A stretch of 48,322 nucleotides of DNA, taken from the NCBI GenBank assembly GCA_035505375.1, contig DATJQV010000001.1, positions 1 through 48,322 on the forward strand. The letters are read 5' to 3'. How positions within the stretch are numbered: the stretch's first letter is position 1; every line of letters starts with the position of its first letter. A program made the translations under genes and the position numbers. Origin of the DNA: a bacterium (GTDB taxonomy: Bacteria > Hydrothermota > Tepidihabitantia > Tepidihabitantales > Tepidihabitantaceae). Below, one piece after another: positions 33,172-41,734 of the stretch. The notes beneath the pieces were generated by a model. The model was not told the origin of the DNA and made no database searches. It saw only the letters and a list, made by a program, of their open reading frames with translations.

Positions 33172-33516
33172 TTAGGAGTCGGTTGGCAACCCGGCAAGGA
33201 TGGACGCGAGTTTCGGCTTCAACTTCGGCACGTCGTACTGAACCGTGGTCCATATTTCCTCGACGTCCACGCCGAAGTATTCGTGAACCAGCACGTTGCG
33301 CATAGCGACGATCTCTGCCCATGGCACGTCAGGATGCTGAGCACGAAGCTCGTCGCTGAGCCTGCCGGCGGCCTCTCCGATGACCTGTACGTGATGGACG
33401 AACCACGTCTGGAGCAGCTCGTCTCGTTCGATGGCCGCTCGTCCCTTGCCCACGTACTTCTCAATCTGCTCGATTGCCTCCAGGATGTCGAGCAACCTCT
33501 CGCGGTCGCTTCTCAC
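33172..33516 (-). CDS. hepT: HepT-like HEPN toxin (DUF86)
   Basis: The 114-aa all-helical protein carries the HEPN RNase motif R-x4-H-x-Y as RNVLVHEY near residue 73. The [17 protein letters not shown] helix is typical of HepT. In studied HepT/MntA pairs the toxin cuts RNA until the antitoxin adenylylates the Tyr of this motif. Its start overlaps the end of the mntA-like gene by 4 bp. It sits convergent to the OLD operon. Confidence 0.9.
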   Translation of the reverse strand: MRSDRERLLDILEAIEQIEKYVGKGRAAIERDELLQTWFVHHVQVIGEAAGRLSDELRAQHPDVPWAEIVAMRNVLVHEYFGVDVEEIWTTVQYDVPKLKPKLASILAGLPTDS

Positions 33517-33815
33517 AGAGGAACGGCTTCGAGCAGCACTCTGTTGCGAATACGAGGCCGGAGTCCGCGGTCCGTCACGACATCCACCTTGCAGCCGAGC
33601 AGTTCGCTGAGATCAAGCATCAGACCCGCGTGGTCCAGAAGACTCCGGCCGGGCTCAAACTCCACCAGGATGTCGACGTCGCTGTCGGGCCCGGCTTCAC
33701 CGCGCGCAACCGAGCCGAAGATACGCACGTTCCGGGCACCGCGCTTCCGGGCTACGGCCAGAATCTCGGCCCGCCTGGACAGGAGCGTTTCTTTGGTGAT
33801 GCACTGGGTCGCCAC
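33513..33815 (-). CDS. mntA: MntA-like nucleotidyltransferase antitoxin
   Basis: The 100-aa minimal nucleotidyltransferase has the GS-x10-D-x-D site as [20 protein letters not shown] near residue 34. It is the expected partner of HepT and should block it by AMP transfer. GTG 33815 is the start. It lies 6 nt after a TATCCT -10 element, so the mRNA is probably leaderless. Confidence 0.9.
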   Translation of the reverse strand: MATQCITKETLLSRRAEILAVARKRGARNVRIFGSVARGEAGPDSDVDILVEFEPGRSLLDHAGLMLDLSELLGCKVDVVTDRGLRPRIRNRVLLEAVPL

Positions 33816-33821
33816 AAACCG

Positions 33822-33849
33822 AGGATAACGCGTCCCGAAGTGTTGTCAA
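33822..33849 (-). promoter_or_regulatory. Promoter of mntA-hepT; predicts leaderless mRNA
   Basis: On the minus strand TTGACA (33849-33844), 16-bp spacer, TATCCT (33827-33822), then 6 nt to GTG 33815. The core elements are identical to the HEAT-OLD operon promoter. The rest of the gap 33816-34143 holds word repeats and the prpE terminator, with no gene seen. Confidence 0.6.
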
Positions 33850-34098
33850 GAAACAACAGAAGGCACTGCAAACTCTAGACTGCAGATTGCAGATTGACGC
33901 GGCCATGGGCCGCGAGTTTCCAGGTTCCGGTAGCCACTTCCCAGTTTCGGGCCTGGACTTCCGGCGTGGCCGTCGGCCGTGAGCTGTAAGCCCTCGGCCT
34001 TCCACCTCCGCCGGTTTGGCAGATCCCACCTGCCCATCCAACCCATTGCGGGTGTCGGCTGATTCGGGCCGCCTGTCGGTCGTCGGCCGATAGATGAA

Positions 34099-34120
34099 GG
34101 ACGGGCGCGAACGCCCGCCC
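34099..34120 (-). terminator. Terminator after prpE
   Basis: On the minus strand a 9-bp stem (one G-U pair) is closed by a UUCG tetraloop and followed by TTCATCTAT. It begins 24 nt after the prpE stop. Confidence 0.65.
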
Positions 34121-34143
34121 TTGGTCATGATGGACTTGTGTTG

Positions 34144-36045
34144 CTACTTGTCGGCGTTGCCGGTCATGATCTCGACCGCCTTCTTCACTTCATCGACCGA
34201 GGCACCGTCTTCAAGTGTGGTCAGGTCGCCCATCTTGGCGCCTTCGGTGATGCCCTTGAGCACACGGCGCATGACTTTGCCCGAGCGGGTCTTGGGCAGC
34301 ATCTTCACGAACTGGACGTCGCGGGGCGCGGCAATCGCACCGATCTTCTCTCGGACGAGATTGATGATCGACTTGCGGGTGGCGTCGCTCGGTTCCTGTC
34401 CCTGCTTCAGGACCACGAAGCCCACGACCGCCTGCCCCTTCAGCTCGTCGGCCACGCCGACCGCGCTGGCTTCAGCCACGGCCGGATGCCCTGAGATGAC
34501 TTCCTCAACTTCGCGGGTGCCCAGCCGGTGCCCGGCGATGTTGATGACCTCGTCGGCCCGGCCCAAGACCCAGAAGTAGCCTTCCTCGTCGCGAATGGCG
34601 TAGTCGCCAGTGTAGAAGAGCGACTTGTTCTGGAAGTGCTTCCAGTAGGTCTGGACGTATCGGTCGTCGTCGCCCCAAAGAGTAAGGAACGTACCGGCGG
34701 GCAGCGGCGGTCGCGCCACCAAGAGCCCGCGTGTCCCAAACGGGACTTCGTCCCCGTTCTCGTTGACAACAATCAGGTCCCAGCCGTACACGGCCTTGGT
34801 GGGTGAGCCCGGTTTGAAGGGCAGCATTTCGACCCCGGGCATGTTGGAAAGCATGGGCCAGCCCGATTCGGTCTGCCAGTAGTGGTCGATGACCGGCTTC
34901 TTCAGCGCATCCTTGGCCCAACGCCAGGTCGGCTCGTCCAGCGGCTCGCCGGCAAGGAAGATGTAGCGCAGGGCCGACAGGTCGTGTTTCTCGAACCAGT
35001 CCGAAGGGAACTTGCGCAGCATCCGCATCGCGGTCGGCGCCGAGAACATCACGTTCACCTTGTGCTTCTCGCACACTTGCCACCAGATTCCCGGGTCGGG
35101 AAAGTCCGGAGTACCCTCATACACGACAGTGGTCAGCCCGGCCAGCAGCGGCGCGTAACAGACGTAGCTGTGCCCGACGGTCCACCCGAAGTCCGACGTG
35201 GAGAAGTAGACGTCGCCCGGCTTCGTGCCGTAAATCAGCGGCATCGAGGACGCGAGCGCGGTCATGTGGCCGCCGCTATCGCGCACCACGCCCTTGGGCT
35301 TCCCGGTCGTGCCGGACGTGTACAGAAGATACAGCGGGTGGCTCGACTCGACCGGCACGCAATCGACCTTCGCCCCGCGGTGCTTGGCCATCTCTTCGGA
35401 CCAGAGCTTGTCCCGACCTTCAACCCGGTTCCACTTGCCGAGTCCCCGGTCAAAGACGATGACGACCGGCACCTTGTTTTTGGCGAGTTCGAGCGCCTTG
35501 TCCGCGATGCCCTTCAGGTCAACCGTCTTCTGCTTACGCTTACCCGCGTCGGCGCAGACGACAAGCTTCACTCCCGCGTCGTCAATCCGGTCGGCCAGCG
35601 ACTCGGTGCTGAAGCCGGCAAATACCACGGCATGGGGCGCGCCGATTCGGGCGCACGCCAGCATCGCCACCATCGTCTCCGGCACCATCGGCAGGTAGAT
35701 GAGAACGCGGTCGCCCTTCGTGACGCCGTGTTCCTGCAGGACAGCAGCAAACGCGCTGACCTCATCGAGCAGTTCGCGGTAGGTGATCTTCCGGCACAGG
35801 CCGGTTTCCGGGCTTTCCCAGATAACCGCGACGCGGTCGCCGGCGCCGGCGAGCACGTGCCGGTCAACCGCGTTGTAGCACACGTTAGTCAGCCCGCCGG
35901 TGAAGTAGCGGTAGAAGGGCTCGTTCGACCGGTCGAGCACTGTGTCCCATTTCCGGAACCAGTGCAGCTTCTCGGCCTGCTCGGCCCAGAACTCGTCCGG
36001 GTTTGCGAGCGCGCGCTTGGTGATTTCTGCGTATTTGCCGGTCAC
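34144..36045 (-). CDS. prpE: Propionyl-CoA synthetase (acetyl-CoA synthetase family)
   Basis: The 633-aa adenylate-forming enzyme joins propionate (or acetate) to CoA. The motifs LLYTSGTTGKPKGVV (P-loop), LAGEPLDEPTWRW, YWQTESGWP, GHRLGTREVEEVI and the acetylatable Lys in PKTRSGKVMRR are all present. LAGEPLDEPT and WGDDDRYVQTYW resemble PrpE more than Acs. GTG 36045 is preceded by GGAGG. A carboxyltransferase-biotin gene lies upstream on the same strand, which would fit propionate or pyruvate metabolism. Confidence 0.9.
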   Translation of the reverse strand: MTGKYAEITKRALANPDEFWAEQAEKLHWFRKWDTVLDRSNEPFYRYFTGGLTNVCYNAVDRHVLAGAGDRVAVIWESPETGLCRKITYRELLDEVSAFAAVLQEHGVTKGDRVLIYLPMVPETMVAMLACARIGAPHAVVFAGFSTESLADRIDDAGVKLVVCADAGKRKQKTVDLKGIADKALELAKNKVPVVIVFDRGLGKWNRVEGRDKLWSEEMAKHRGAKVDCVPVESSHPLYLLYTSGTTGKPKGVVRDSGGHMTALASSMPLIYGTKPGDVYFSTSDFGWTVGHSYVCYAPLLAGLTTVVYEGTPDFPDPGIWWQVCEKHKVNVMFSAPTAMRMLRKFPSDWFEKHDLSALRYIFLAGEPLDEPTWRWAKDALKKPVIDHYWQTESGWPMLSNMPGVEMLPFKPGSPTKAVYGWDLIVVNENGDEVPFGTRGLLVARPPLPAGTFLTLWGDDDRYVQTYWKHFQNKSLFYTGDYAIRDEEGYFWVLGRADEVINIAGHRLGTREVEEVISGHPAVAEASAVGVADELKGQAVVGFVVLKQGQEPSDATRKSIINLVREKIGAIAAPRDVQFVKMLPKTRSGKVMRRVLKGITEGAKMGDLTTLEDGASVDEVKKAVEIMTGNADK

Positions 36046-36120
36046 TAATCCTCCTGCCGATTGAATGCTTGTCGGTCTTCGCTGAAGCCGCCCTCGGGCG
36101 GCGCTGAACTACCCCAAACC

Positions 36121-36223
36121 CGACATTGAACCACTAAGACACAAAGCACACGAAGCAGACAAGATCGATTCCGTTCCCCACCCTCTTTGTGACTTTGTGC
36201 CTTTGTGGTGAGCTTCTATGTCG
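36121..36223. repeat. Intergenic inverted repeat with ACACAAAG/CTTTGTG words
   Basis: CGACATTGAA...CCACTAAGACACAAAG on the left faces CTTTGTGCCTTTGTGGTG...ATGTCG on the right. The arms are imperfect and separated by about 50 bp. The element lies between the carboxyltransferase gene and prpE. A small GC hairpin at 36087-36102 is also present. Confidence 0.5.
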
Positions 36224-36234
36224 GATTCAGGGAC

Positions 36235-38229
36235 CTAGATGGGCTCGATGATGACTAGCGGCTGGCCGTATTCGACCGACTCGCCGTCATCAACCAGGAT
36301 ATCGACTACCCTGCACTTCTTCTCCGCCTGAATCTCGTTCATGAGCTTCATCGCCTCGACGATACAGAGCGTCTGCCCCGGGTCCACCGTATCGCCCTTC
36401 TTGATGAACGGCGGAGATTCGGGCCTGGACCTGATGTAGAAGGTCCCGACCATGGGCGATGTCACTTCTTCAGTATTGGCAGCAGACGTCGCTGCTGGCG
36501 GCGGCTGCGCCGGCGCGGGCGCCGACTGAACCACGGGTTCCGGCGCGGACTGCGCCGCGACCTGAGCCGGTTCGCCGACGGATTGCGAGGCCGGAGCTGC
36601 ATGCTTCGCCGCTGCCGGACTTCCCTCTCCGGAGCCACGCCTGATTCTCACCTTCTCGTCCTCGTGTTCCCACTCGAAGTCGGTTACCGAGTGGGTGGCA
36701 ACAATCTCAATCAGGCCGCGCAATCGCTTCACCTGCGGGTCCTCGGGCGGGGAGCTTACAGCTTGCAGCTTACCGCTTACAGCCTCCGGACTCCGACTGT
36801 TAGCTGCTAGCTGTCGGCTGTCGGCTGTCTTTGCCGGCTCCGGCGCGGTCGGGTTCTTACGCCACTGGAAGAACTTGAGCGCAACCTCGGGGAATATCGC
36901 GTAGGAGATGTAGTCCGCCTCGTTCTTGACCAGGTCCTTGCTCAATTCCTTGCGCGCCCGGGGCATGCCCGGTTCAAGCGTGTCAGCGGGCCTGCCCGTT
37001 ATCGGCTTCTCGTCGCCGAGTATCTTCAGGGCCACTGCTTCTCTTATCGGCGCCGGAGCGCGGCCGTACAAACCCTTCACATAGTCCTTGGTCTCACGGG
37101 TCACCCGCTTGTACCGCTCGCCGGCCAGCACGTTGTGCACGGCCTGCACGCCCACGATCTGGCTGGTCGGCGTCACGAGCGGCGGGTACCCGAGGTCCTC
37201 ACGCACGCGCGGCACCTCTTCCAGCACCTCATGGAGCCGATCCTCGGCCTTCTGTTCCTTGAGTTGGGACCGCAGGTTCGAAGCCATCCCGCCCGGAATC
37301 TGGTGAATGATGACCATCGAGTCGATGATCTTGGGTAGCGTGACGCACTGGTCGGTCGTGACCTTGTCGAAGTGCGTCTCGACTATCTCCATCTCAGCCA
37401 TGTTGAGCTTCGGGTCGCGCGGCGTCCCGGCAAAGGTGGCTGCCATGGTCTCGCCCGCAGGCTGCGACGTCATGCACGCCAGCGGCGCGGCCGCCGTGTC
37501 AATCACATCGACGCCGGCCTCTGCCGCCTTGAGATACGCCGCTACAGCCATGCCGCTCGACGCATGGCAGTGGAGCTGCACCGGCAGGCCGATGGTCTCT
37601 TTGAGCGCCTTAACTAGGTCGTACGCCATCGTGGGTGAGATAATCCCGGCCATGTCCTTGATGCAGATGGAGTCGATGCCCATCTCCTGCTGCTCGTGCG
37701 CCCGGGCAAGGTAGTAGTCAATCGTATGGACCGGCGAGATGGCATAGCAGAGCGTTCCCTGCGCGTGCTTGCCGGCCTTCTTCACATATTCGATGGCCCG
37801 TTCGAGGTTGCGCGCGTCGTTCAGGGCATCGAACACGCGATAGACGTCCAGCCCGCGCTCGGCCGATTCGGCTACGAACTCCTCAAGCACGTCGTCCGGG
37901 TAGTTCTTGTACCCGACCACGTTCTGACCGCGCAGGAGCATCTGGAGCCGAGTGTGCTTCACCCGCTTTCGGATTTCGCTGAGTCGCTCCCATGGGTCCT
38001 CGTTCAGGTATCTCAGACAGACGTCGAACGTGGCGCCGCCCCACATCTCAAGCGACCAGTAACCGACCTTGTCCAGGTGCTCGAGCACCGGCAGCATGTC
38101 GGATATCTTCATGCGGGTGGCCCACAGCGACTGGTGCGCGTCGCGCAGGGTTGTGTCGGTGAATTGAATCGGAGGAAATGAAGAAGAATCCGGCCCGTCG
38201 GCCGGCATAGGTTTATTGTCTTTCGCCAT
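36235..38229 (-). CDS. Pyruvate carboxylase B / oxaloacetate decarboxylase alpha subunit fused to AccB
   Basis: The 664-aa protein begins with a DRE-TIM carboxyltransferase domain (TDTTLRDAHQSLWATRM, DVYRVFDALND, QLHCHASSGMA) and the conserved PycB/OadA C-part (to residue ~462). After a low-complexity linker, residues ~500-664 match full-length AccB, not the usual short OadA biotin domain: LIEIVATHSVTDFEWEHE, VTSPMVGTFYIR, then the biotin site EAMKLMNEI (Lys near 628). It may carry carboxyl groups between pyruvate and a biotin carboxylase encoded elsewhere. The linker (residues ~466-493) translates word-repeat DNA. The start overlaps murF by 17 bp. Confidence 0.88.
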   Translation of the reverse strand: MAKDNKPMPADGPDSSSFPPIQFTDTTLRDAHQSLWATRMKISDMLPVLEHLDKVGYWSLEMWGGATFDVCLRYLNEDPWERLSEIRKRVKHTRLQMLLRGQNVVGYKNYPDDVLEEFVAESAERGLDVYRVFDALNDARNLERAIEYVKKAGKHAQGTLCYAISPVHTIDYYLARAHEQQEMGIDSICIKDMAGIISPTMAYDLVKALKETIGLPVQLHCHASSGMAVAAYLKAAEAGVDVIDTAAAPLACMTSQPAGETMAATFAGTPRDPKLNMAEMEIVETHFDKVTTDQCVTLPKIIDSMVIIHQIPGGMASNLRSQLKEQKAEDRLHEVLEEVPRVREDLGYPPLVTPTSQIVGVQAVHNVLAGERYKRVTRETKDYVKGLYGRAPAPIREAVALKILGDEKPITGRPADTLEPGMPRARKELSKDLVKNEADYISYAIFPEVALKFFQWRKNPTAPEPAKTADSRQLAANSRSPEAVSGKLQAVSSPPEDPQVKRLRGLIEIVATHSVTDFEWEHEDEKVRIRRGSGEGSPAAAKHAAPASQSVGEPAQVAAQSAPEPVVQSAPAPAQPPPAATSAANTEEVTSPMVGTFYIRSRPESPPFIKKGDTVDPGQTLCIVEAMKLMNEIQAEKKCRVVDILVDDGESVEYGQPLVIIEPI
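36750..36830. repeat. Word repeat at the seam of the pycB-accB fusion
   Basis: AGCTTACAGCTTGCAGCTTA words (36753-36782) and TAGCTGCTAGCTGTCGGCTG words (36801-36828) follow each other in frame. The second set is the reverse complement of the core of the dispersed 25-bp repeat (6702, 33010). Confidence 0.75.
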
Positions 38230-39586
38230 AACGTCTCACAATCTCCTGACTGATAGTTTCCATGGCCATAGCTCGGGAGCCTTTCACGAGGATTGTATCC
38301 CCGGGTCTGATGAAGTCAAACAGCGCCCCCCTGGCCTGCTCAGACGTCTCAAACCGCCAAATCCTGTCCAATCCCACCGCAGAGGCACCTCTGGCAGTGT
38401 GTTCGCCTAGAGGTCCAACCACTACCAGTCTATTTACAAGTGCCCCCACCTTGCGGCCAAGGGCTTCGTGCTGGGATTGCGCTGATTCACCCAATTCCAG
38501 CATATCCCCTAGAAATGCGATACGCCTATCGACCTCGCCACACTCCTGCAGAACCTCAATTGCGGCACCGACTGACTGAGGGTTGGCGTTGTAGCAATCC
38601 TCAATCACCGTCATGTCGCCGAGCTTCGATACCCGCAGCCGCATCGGCAGCGCCTTGAGCCGGGCAATCGCCTCCGGCATGTCGCCGGGCCACATGCCCA
38701 TTGCATATGCCCCGGCGCAGGCTGCGAGGCAGTTTGCGACATTGTGCCTGCCCGGCATGGCGAGCGTGACATCGTACTTACCCATCAACCGGAATCGGCT
38801 CCCGGCCAGCCCGGCATCCTCAATGTCCGTGGCAAAGACCTCGGCCTTCTGCTCCAGCCCGAAAGTGACTCGGCGAGGCGGCGCATAGGTCGCACCGATG
38901 GCCATCACTAATGGGTCATCGGCATTGAGCACAGCCGCGCCCTTCTCGGGCAACGCCTGCAGCAACTCGGCCTTCTCCTGCGCCACACCGTGCCGGTCCT
39001 TCATGAACTCAAGGTGCGTATCCCCGATGTTGGTAATCACCCCGGTCTCGGGCCGGCAGATGCGCGCCAGCCGTGCGGTCCCGCCCAACTCGTTCATCTC
39101 AATCTCGAACACTGCCGCCTCGATATCGCGGGTCATACGCAGAACGGTCAGCGGCACACCGATGTCATTGTTGTAGCTACCTTCGGGCTTGAGCGTCTTG
39201 AACTTGAGCGCGAGGATTCCGGCGAGGATTTCCTTGGTGGTCGTCTTGCCGTTGCTACCGGTCACGGCGACGACGCGAGCCGACATCCGCTCGCGGTGGC
39301 GGAAAGCGATGCTGCCCAAGGCCTCCGTAGTATTCGCGACCACGATGCCGACCTTGCCCGTCGGTACCGCTGCTTCCGAATCAACTACGACGCCGACTGC
39401 GCCCTTCTCAACCGCCTGCTCACAGAACTGATGCCCGTCGAGCCGTTTGCCACGGATCGCAACGTACAGGTCGCCGGGCCTCAATGTACGGGTGTCAATC
39501 GAAACGCCCGTCACCTTCATCTCCATGCCGTTCACCAACAGGCCATTGGTCGCGGTCACGAGTTCGCTCAGCCTTATGGGGTCCAT
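38213..39586 (-). CDS. murF: UDP-N-acetylmuramoyl-tripeptide--D-alanyl-D-alanine ligase
   Basis: The 457-aa Mur ligase adds D-Ala-D-Ala to the peptidoglycan precursor. The N-terminal substrate domain has VSIDTRTLRPGDLYVAIRGK. The P-loop is AVTGSNGKTTTKE near residue 110, followed by NNDIGVPLTVL, ITNIGDTHLEF and the C-terminal DCYNANPQSV. Length is normal. It is isolated from other mur genes. It overlaps the start of the carboxyltransferase gene, so both may share a transcript from queA. Confidence 0.95.
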   Translation of the reverse strand: MDPIRLSELVTATNGLLVNGMEMKVTGVSIDTRTLRPGDLYVAIRGKRLDGHQFCEQAVEKGAVGVVVDSEAAVPTGKVGIVVANTTEALGSIAFRHRERMSARVVAVTGSNGKTTTKEILAGILALKFKTLKPEGSYNNDIGVPLTVLRMTRDIEAAVFEIEMNELGGTARLARICRPETGVITNIGDTHLEFMKDRHGVAQEKAELLQALPEKGAAVLNADDPLVMAIGATYAPPRRVTFGLEQKAEVFATDIEDAGLAGSRFRLMGKYDVTLAMPGRHNVANCLAACAGAYAMGMWPGDMPEAIARLKALPMRLRVSKLGDMTVIEDCYNANPQSVGAAIEVLQECGEVDRRIAFLGDMLELGESAQSQHEALGRKVGALVNRLVVVGPLGEHTARGASAVGLDRIWRFETSEQARGALFDFIRPGDTILVKGSRAMAMETISQEIVRRYGERQ

Positions 39587-39636
39587 TCCGGCTCCGTCAC
39601 TCGATCCCTTTGTCCCTCGATCTCTCTATCCCTTCC

Positions 39637-40719
39637 TCACACTACCAACATCGCGTCGCCGAAGCTGTAGAACCTGTATCTCTGCTCAATCGCATGCTTG
39701 TACGCCGCCAGCACGGCCTCTTGTCCGGCAAGTGCAGACACGAGCATCAAGAGCGTTGACTTGGGCAGGTGGAAGTTAGTCAGCAAAGCCCCGACCACCT
39801 TCCACTCATAGCCCGGGTAGATGTACAGATTCGTCTGCCCGCGTCCGGGCCTGACGCGCCAGGCCCGTCCGGACTCTGGACCTCCCGGATTCGGCCTCTC
39901 TCCATTCGACACTCGGCACTCGTCATTCGTCATTTCGTGTGCTTGCCCTTCCAGCACCCTCACCGTCGTCGTCCCCACGCACACAATCCTCCGCCCTTCG
40001 TCCAGCGCCCGGTTCACCTGCCCGGCCGTGGTCTCGGACAGATCGAACTCCTCCGGGTGCATCGTGTGTTCCTCGACGTTGTCCACCTTGACCGGGCGGA
40101 ACGTGCCGAGACCGGCGTGCAGTGTCACGAATGCCGTCTCAACCCCGGCATGGCCCAATGCGCGGAGCAACTCCGGCGTGAAGTGCAGGCCTGCTGTCGG
40201 CGCCGCGATTGCGCCGTCCACCTGCGCGAACACGGTCTGGTAGCGTGAATAGTCGCCGCACTTCTCCTTTATGTAGGGAGGCAGGGCTACTTCGCCGCTC
40301 GACTGCTGCAGGGCGGAGATATCCGGCGGGTCGAACCGGACCACGCGAATCCCTTCCGGCTTCCGCTCCACGATTGAGGCCCGGTGTGTCCCAAACAGCA
40401 GGACGGAGCCAGGCCTTGCCTTGCGGGAAGGACGGGATAGCGCCTCCCATGTGCCCGGCTCGACCTGACGCAGCAGCAGCAGTTCCACGCTGCCGCCGGT
40501 CGGCAGCTTGCCGAACACCCGCGCGGGTATGACCCGCGTGTTGTTCAGAACCAGCAGGTCTCCCGGCTTCAGCCATCGCCCGATATCGCTGAACATCGCG
40601 TCTTGCAACTTGCCGGTACTCCGTTCAAGCACAAGCATCCTCGACGCGTCGCGCCGCGCCAATGGCTGCTGGGCAATCAGCTCCTTCGGCAGGTTGTAGT
40701 CGAAATCTGCTACTAGCAT
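39637..40719 (-). CDS. queA: tRNA preQ1(34) S-adenosylmethionine ribosyltransferase-isomerase, with in-frame repeat insertion
   Basis: The 360-aa enzyme makes epoxyqueuosine in tRNA. It shows LPKELIAQQPLARRDASRMLVL, VLNNTRVIPARVFG, PPYIKE, APTAGLHFT and the C-terminal TNLYIYPGYEW and TNFHLPKSTLLMLVSA. Between TTTVRVLEGQ and the RGQTNLYIYPGY strand, residues ~262-293 (HEMTNDECRVSNGE...) have no counterpart in QueA proteins I know. They translate word-repeat DNA. The gene is otherwise of normal length and intact, so the insert appears tolerated. Confidence 0.92.
   Translation of the reverse strand: MLVADFDYNLPKELIAQQPLARRDASRMLVLERSTGKLQDAMFSDIGRWLKPGDLLVLNNTRVIPARVFGKLPTGGSVELLLLRQVEPGTWEALSRPSRKARPGSVLLFGTHRASIVERKPEGIRVVRFDPPDISALQQSSGEVALPPYIKEKCGDYSRYQTVFAQVDGAIAAPTAGLHFTPELLRALGHAGVETAFVTLHAGLGTFRPVKVDNVEEHTMHPEEFDLSETTAGQVNRALDEGRRIVCVGTTTVRVLEGQAHEMTNDECRVSNGERPNPGGPESGRAWRVRPGRGQTNLYIYPGYEWKVVGALLTNFHLPKSTLLMLVSALAGQEAVLAAYKHAIEQRYRFYSFGDAMLVV
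39902..39937. repeat. Word repeat inside queA
   Basis: The words CCATTCGACACTCGGCACTC and GTCATTCGTCATTTCG match the style of the intergenic stretches at 21508-21660 and 25111-25147. Confidence 0.75.
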
Positions 40720-40739
40720 GGACTACCAGACTCTGCCAT

Positions 40740-40815
40740 CCTCACCCCTTCCCTCTCCCTCTGGGAGAGGGCGAGGGTGAGGGCACTTCTGACATCTCAC
40801 ATCTGACCTCTGACA
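40740..40815. repeat. Nested palindrome plus word repeats between purC and queA
   Basis: The outer arms CCTCACCC (40740-40747) and GGGTGAGG (40775-40782) enclose inner arms CCCTCTCCC (40751-40759) and GGGAGAGGG (40763-40771). Words of the TCTGACATCTCACATCTGAC type follow to about 40815. Same design as 25047-25147. Confidence 0.8.
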
Positions 40816-40833
40816 TCCTACTTCGGCCTGTCC

Positions 40834-41718
40834 TCAGTCTAGCTCGCTGCCGGTAATCAAACGGTATGCCTCGCGGTAGCGGTCCGAGGTGCCCTTGATG
40901 ACTTCGGGCGGCAGGTTCGGCGCGGGCGGCGTCTTGTCCCACTTAATCGAGAGCAGGTAGTCCCGCACGAACTGCTTGTCGAAGCTCGGCGGCGACATCC
41001 CGACCTTGTACTCCGCGACCGACCAGAACCGGGAGGAATCCGGCGTCAGCGCCTCGTCAATCCACATCAGCTTGCCGTCGAAGATGCCGAATTCGAACTT
41101 GGTATCCGCAATGATAATGCCGCGGCCCAGCGCGTACTCCGCCGCCTTGCGGTAGATGGTCAGCGACACGTTGCGTATCTCGCGCGCCACGTCCGCGCCG
41201 ACCAGCGCAGCGGCCTGCTCCTGCGTGATGTTCTCGTCGTGGCCGGAAGTTGCCTTGGTCGAGGGCGTGAATATCGGCTCGGGCAGCCTCTCTGCCTGCT
41301 TCATGCCAACCGGCAGATTGATGCCGCACACTGCTCCGGTCTTCTGGTAGTCGTTCCAGCCGCTACCCGCGAGGTACCCACGCACCACGCATTCGACCGG
41401 CAGCGGCTTCGCCTTACGCACCAACATGGCTCGGCCTTCAAGCTGGTCGTGGAATGACGACAGGCTGGCCGGGAACCGTGCGGCGTCGGTTTCAACCACA
41501 TGGCTCGGCACCAAGCCTTGGAATCGGTCGAACCAGAACCTCGAAAGCTGTGTCAGCACCTTTCCCTTGTCCGGAATCGGGTCGGGCAGCACGACGTCGA
41601 ACGCGGAAAGCCGGTCGGTCGCGACAATCAGCAGTTGCTCGCCGACCTCGAAGATGTCCCTGACCTTGCCCTGGGCAACCCGCTTAGTTCCCTGCAGTTC
41701 GGCCTGTTTCACGACCAT
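40834..41718 (-). CDS. purC: Phosphoribosylaminoimidazole-succinocarboxamide synthase
   Basis: The 294-aa purine enzyme joins CAIR and aspartate. The signatures are QGKVRDIFEVGEQLLIVATDRLSAFD at the N-terminus, VECVVRGYLAGSGWNDY, TPSTKATSGHDENIT, IIIADTKFEFG and WIDEALTPDSSRFW. The eukaryote/plant-like longer form is suggested by SGWNDYQKTG. It lies 16 bp after the nitroreductase and in the same direction as purE, forming a small purine cluster. Confidence 0.95.
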   Translation of the reverse strand: MVVKQAELQGTKRVAQGKVRDIFEVGEQLLIVATDRLSAFDVVLPDPIPDKGKVLTQLSRFWFDRFQGLVPSHVVETDAARFPASLSSFHDQLEGRAMLVRKAKPLPVECVVRGYLAGSGWNDYQKTGAVCGINLPVGMKQAERLPEPIFTPSTKATSGHDENITQEQAAALVGADVAREIRNVSLTIYRKAAEYALGRGIIIADTKFEFGIFDGKLMWIDEALTPDSSRFWSVAEYKVGMSPPSFDKQFVRDYLLSIKWDKTPPAPNLPPEVIKGTSDRYREAYRLITGSELD

Positions 41719-41734
41719 CAGGTCCTCGCTTTCG

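Noticed and set aside
34882-36048. 388-codon plus-strand open frame
   Set aside because: It lies wholly opposite prpE, whose motifs are intact; composition is typical of a shadow frame.
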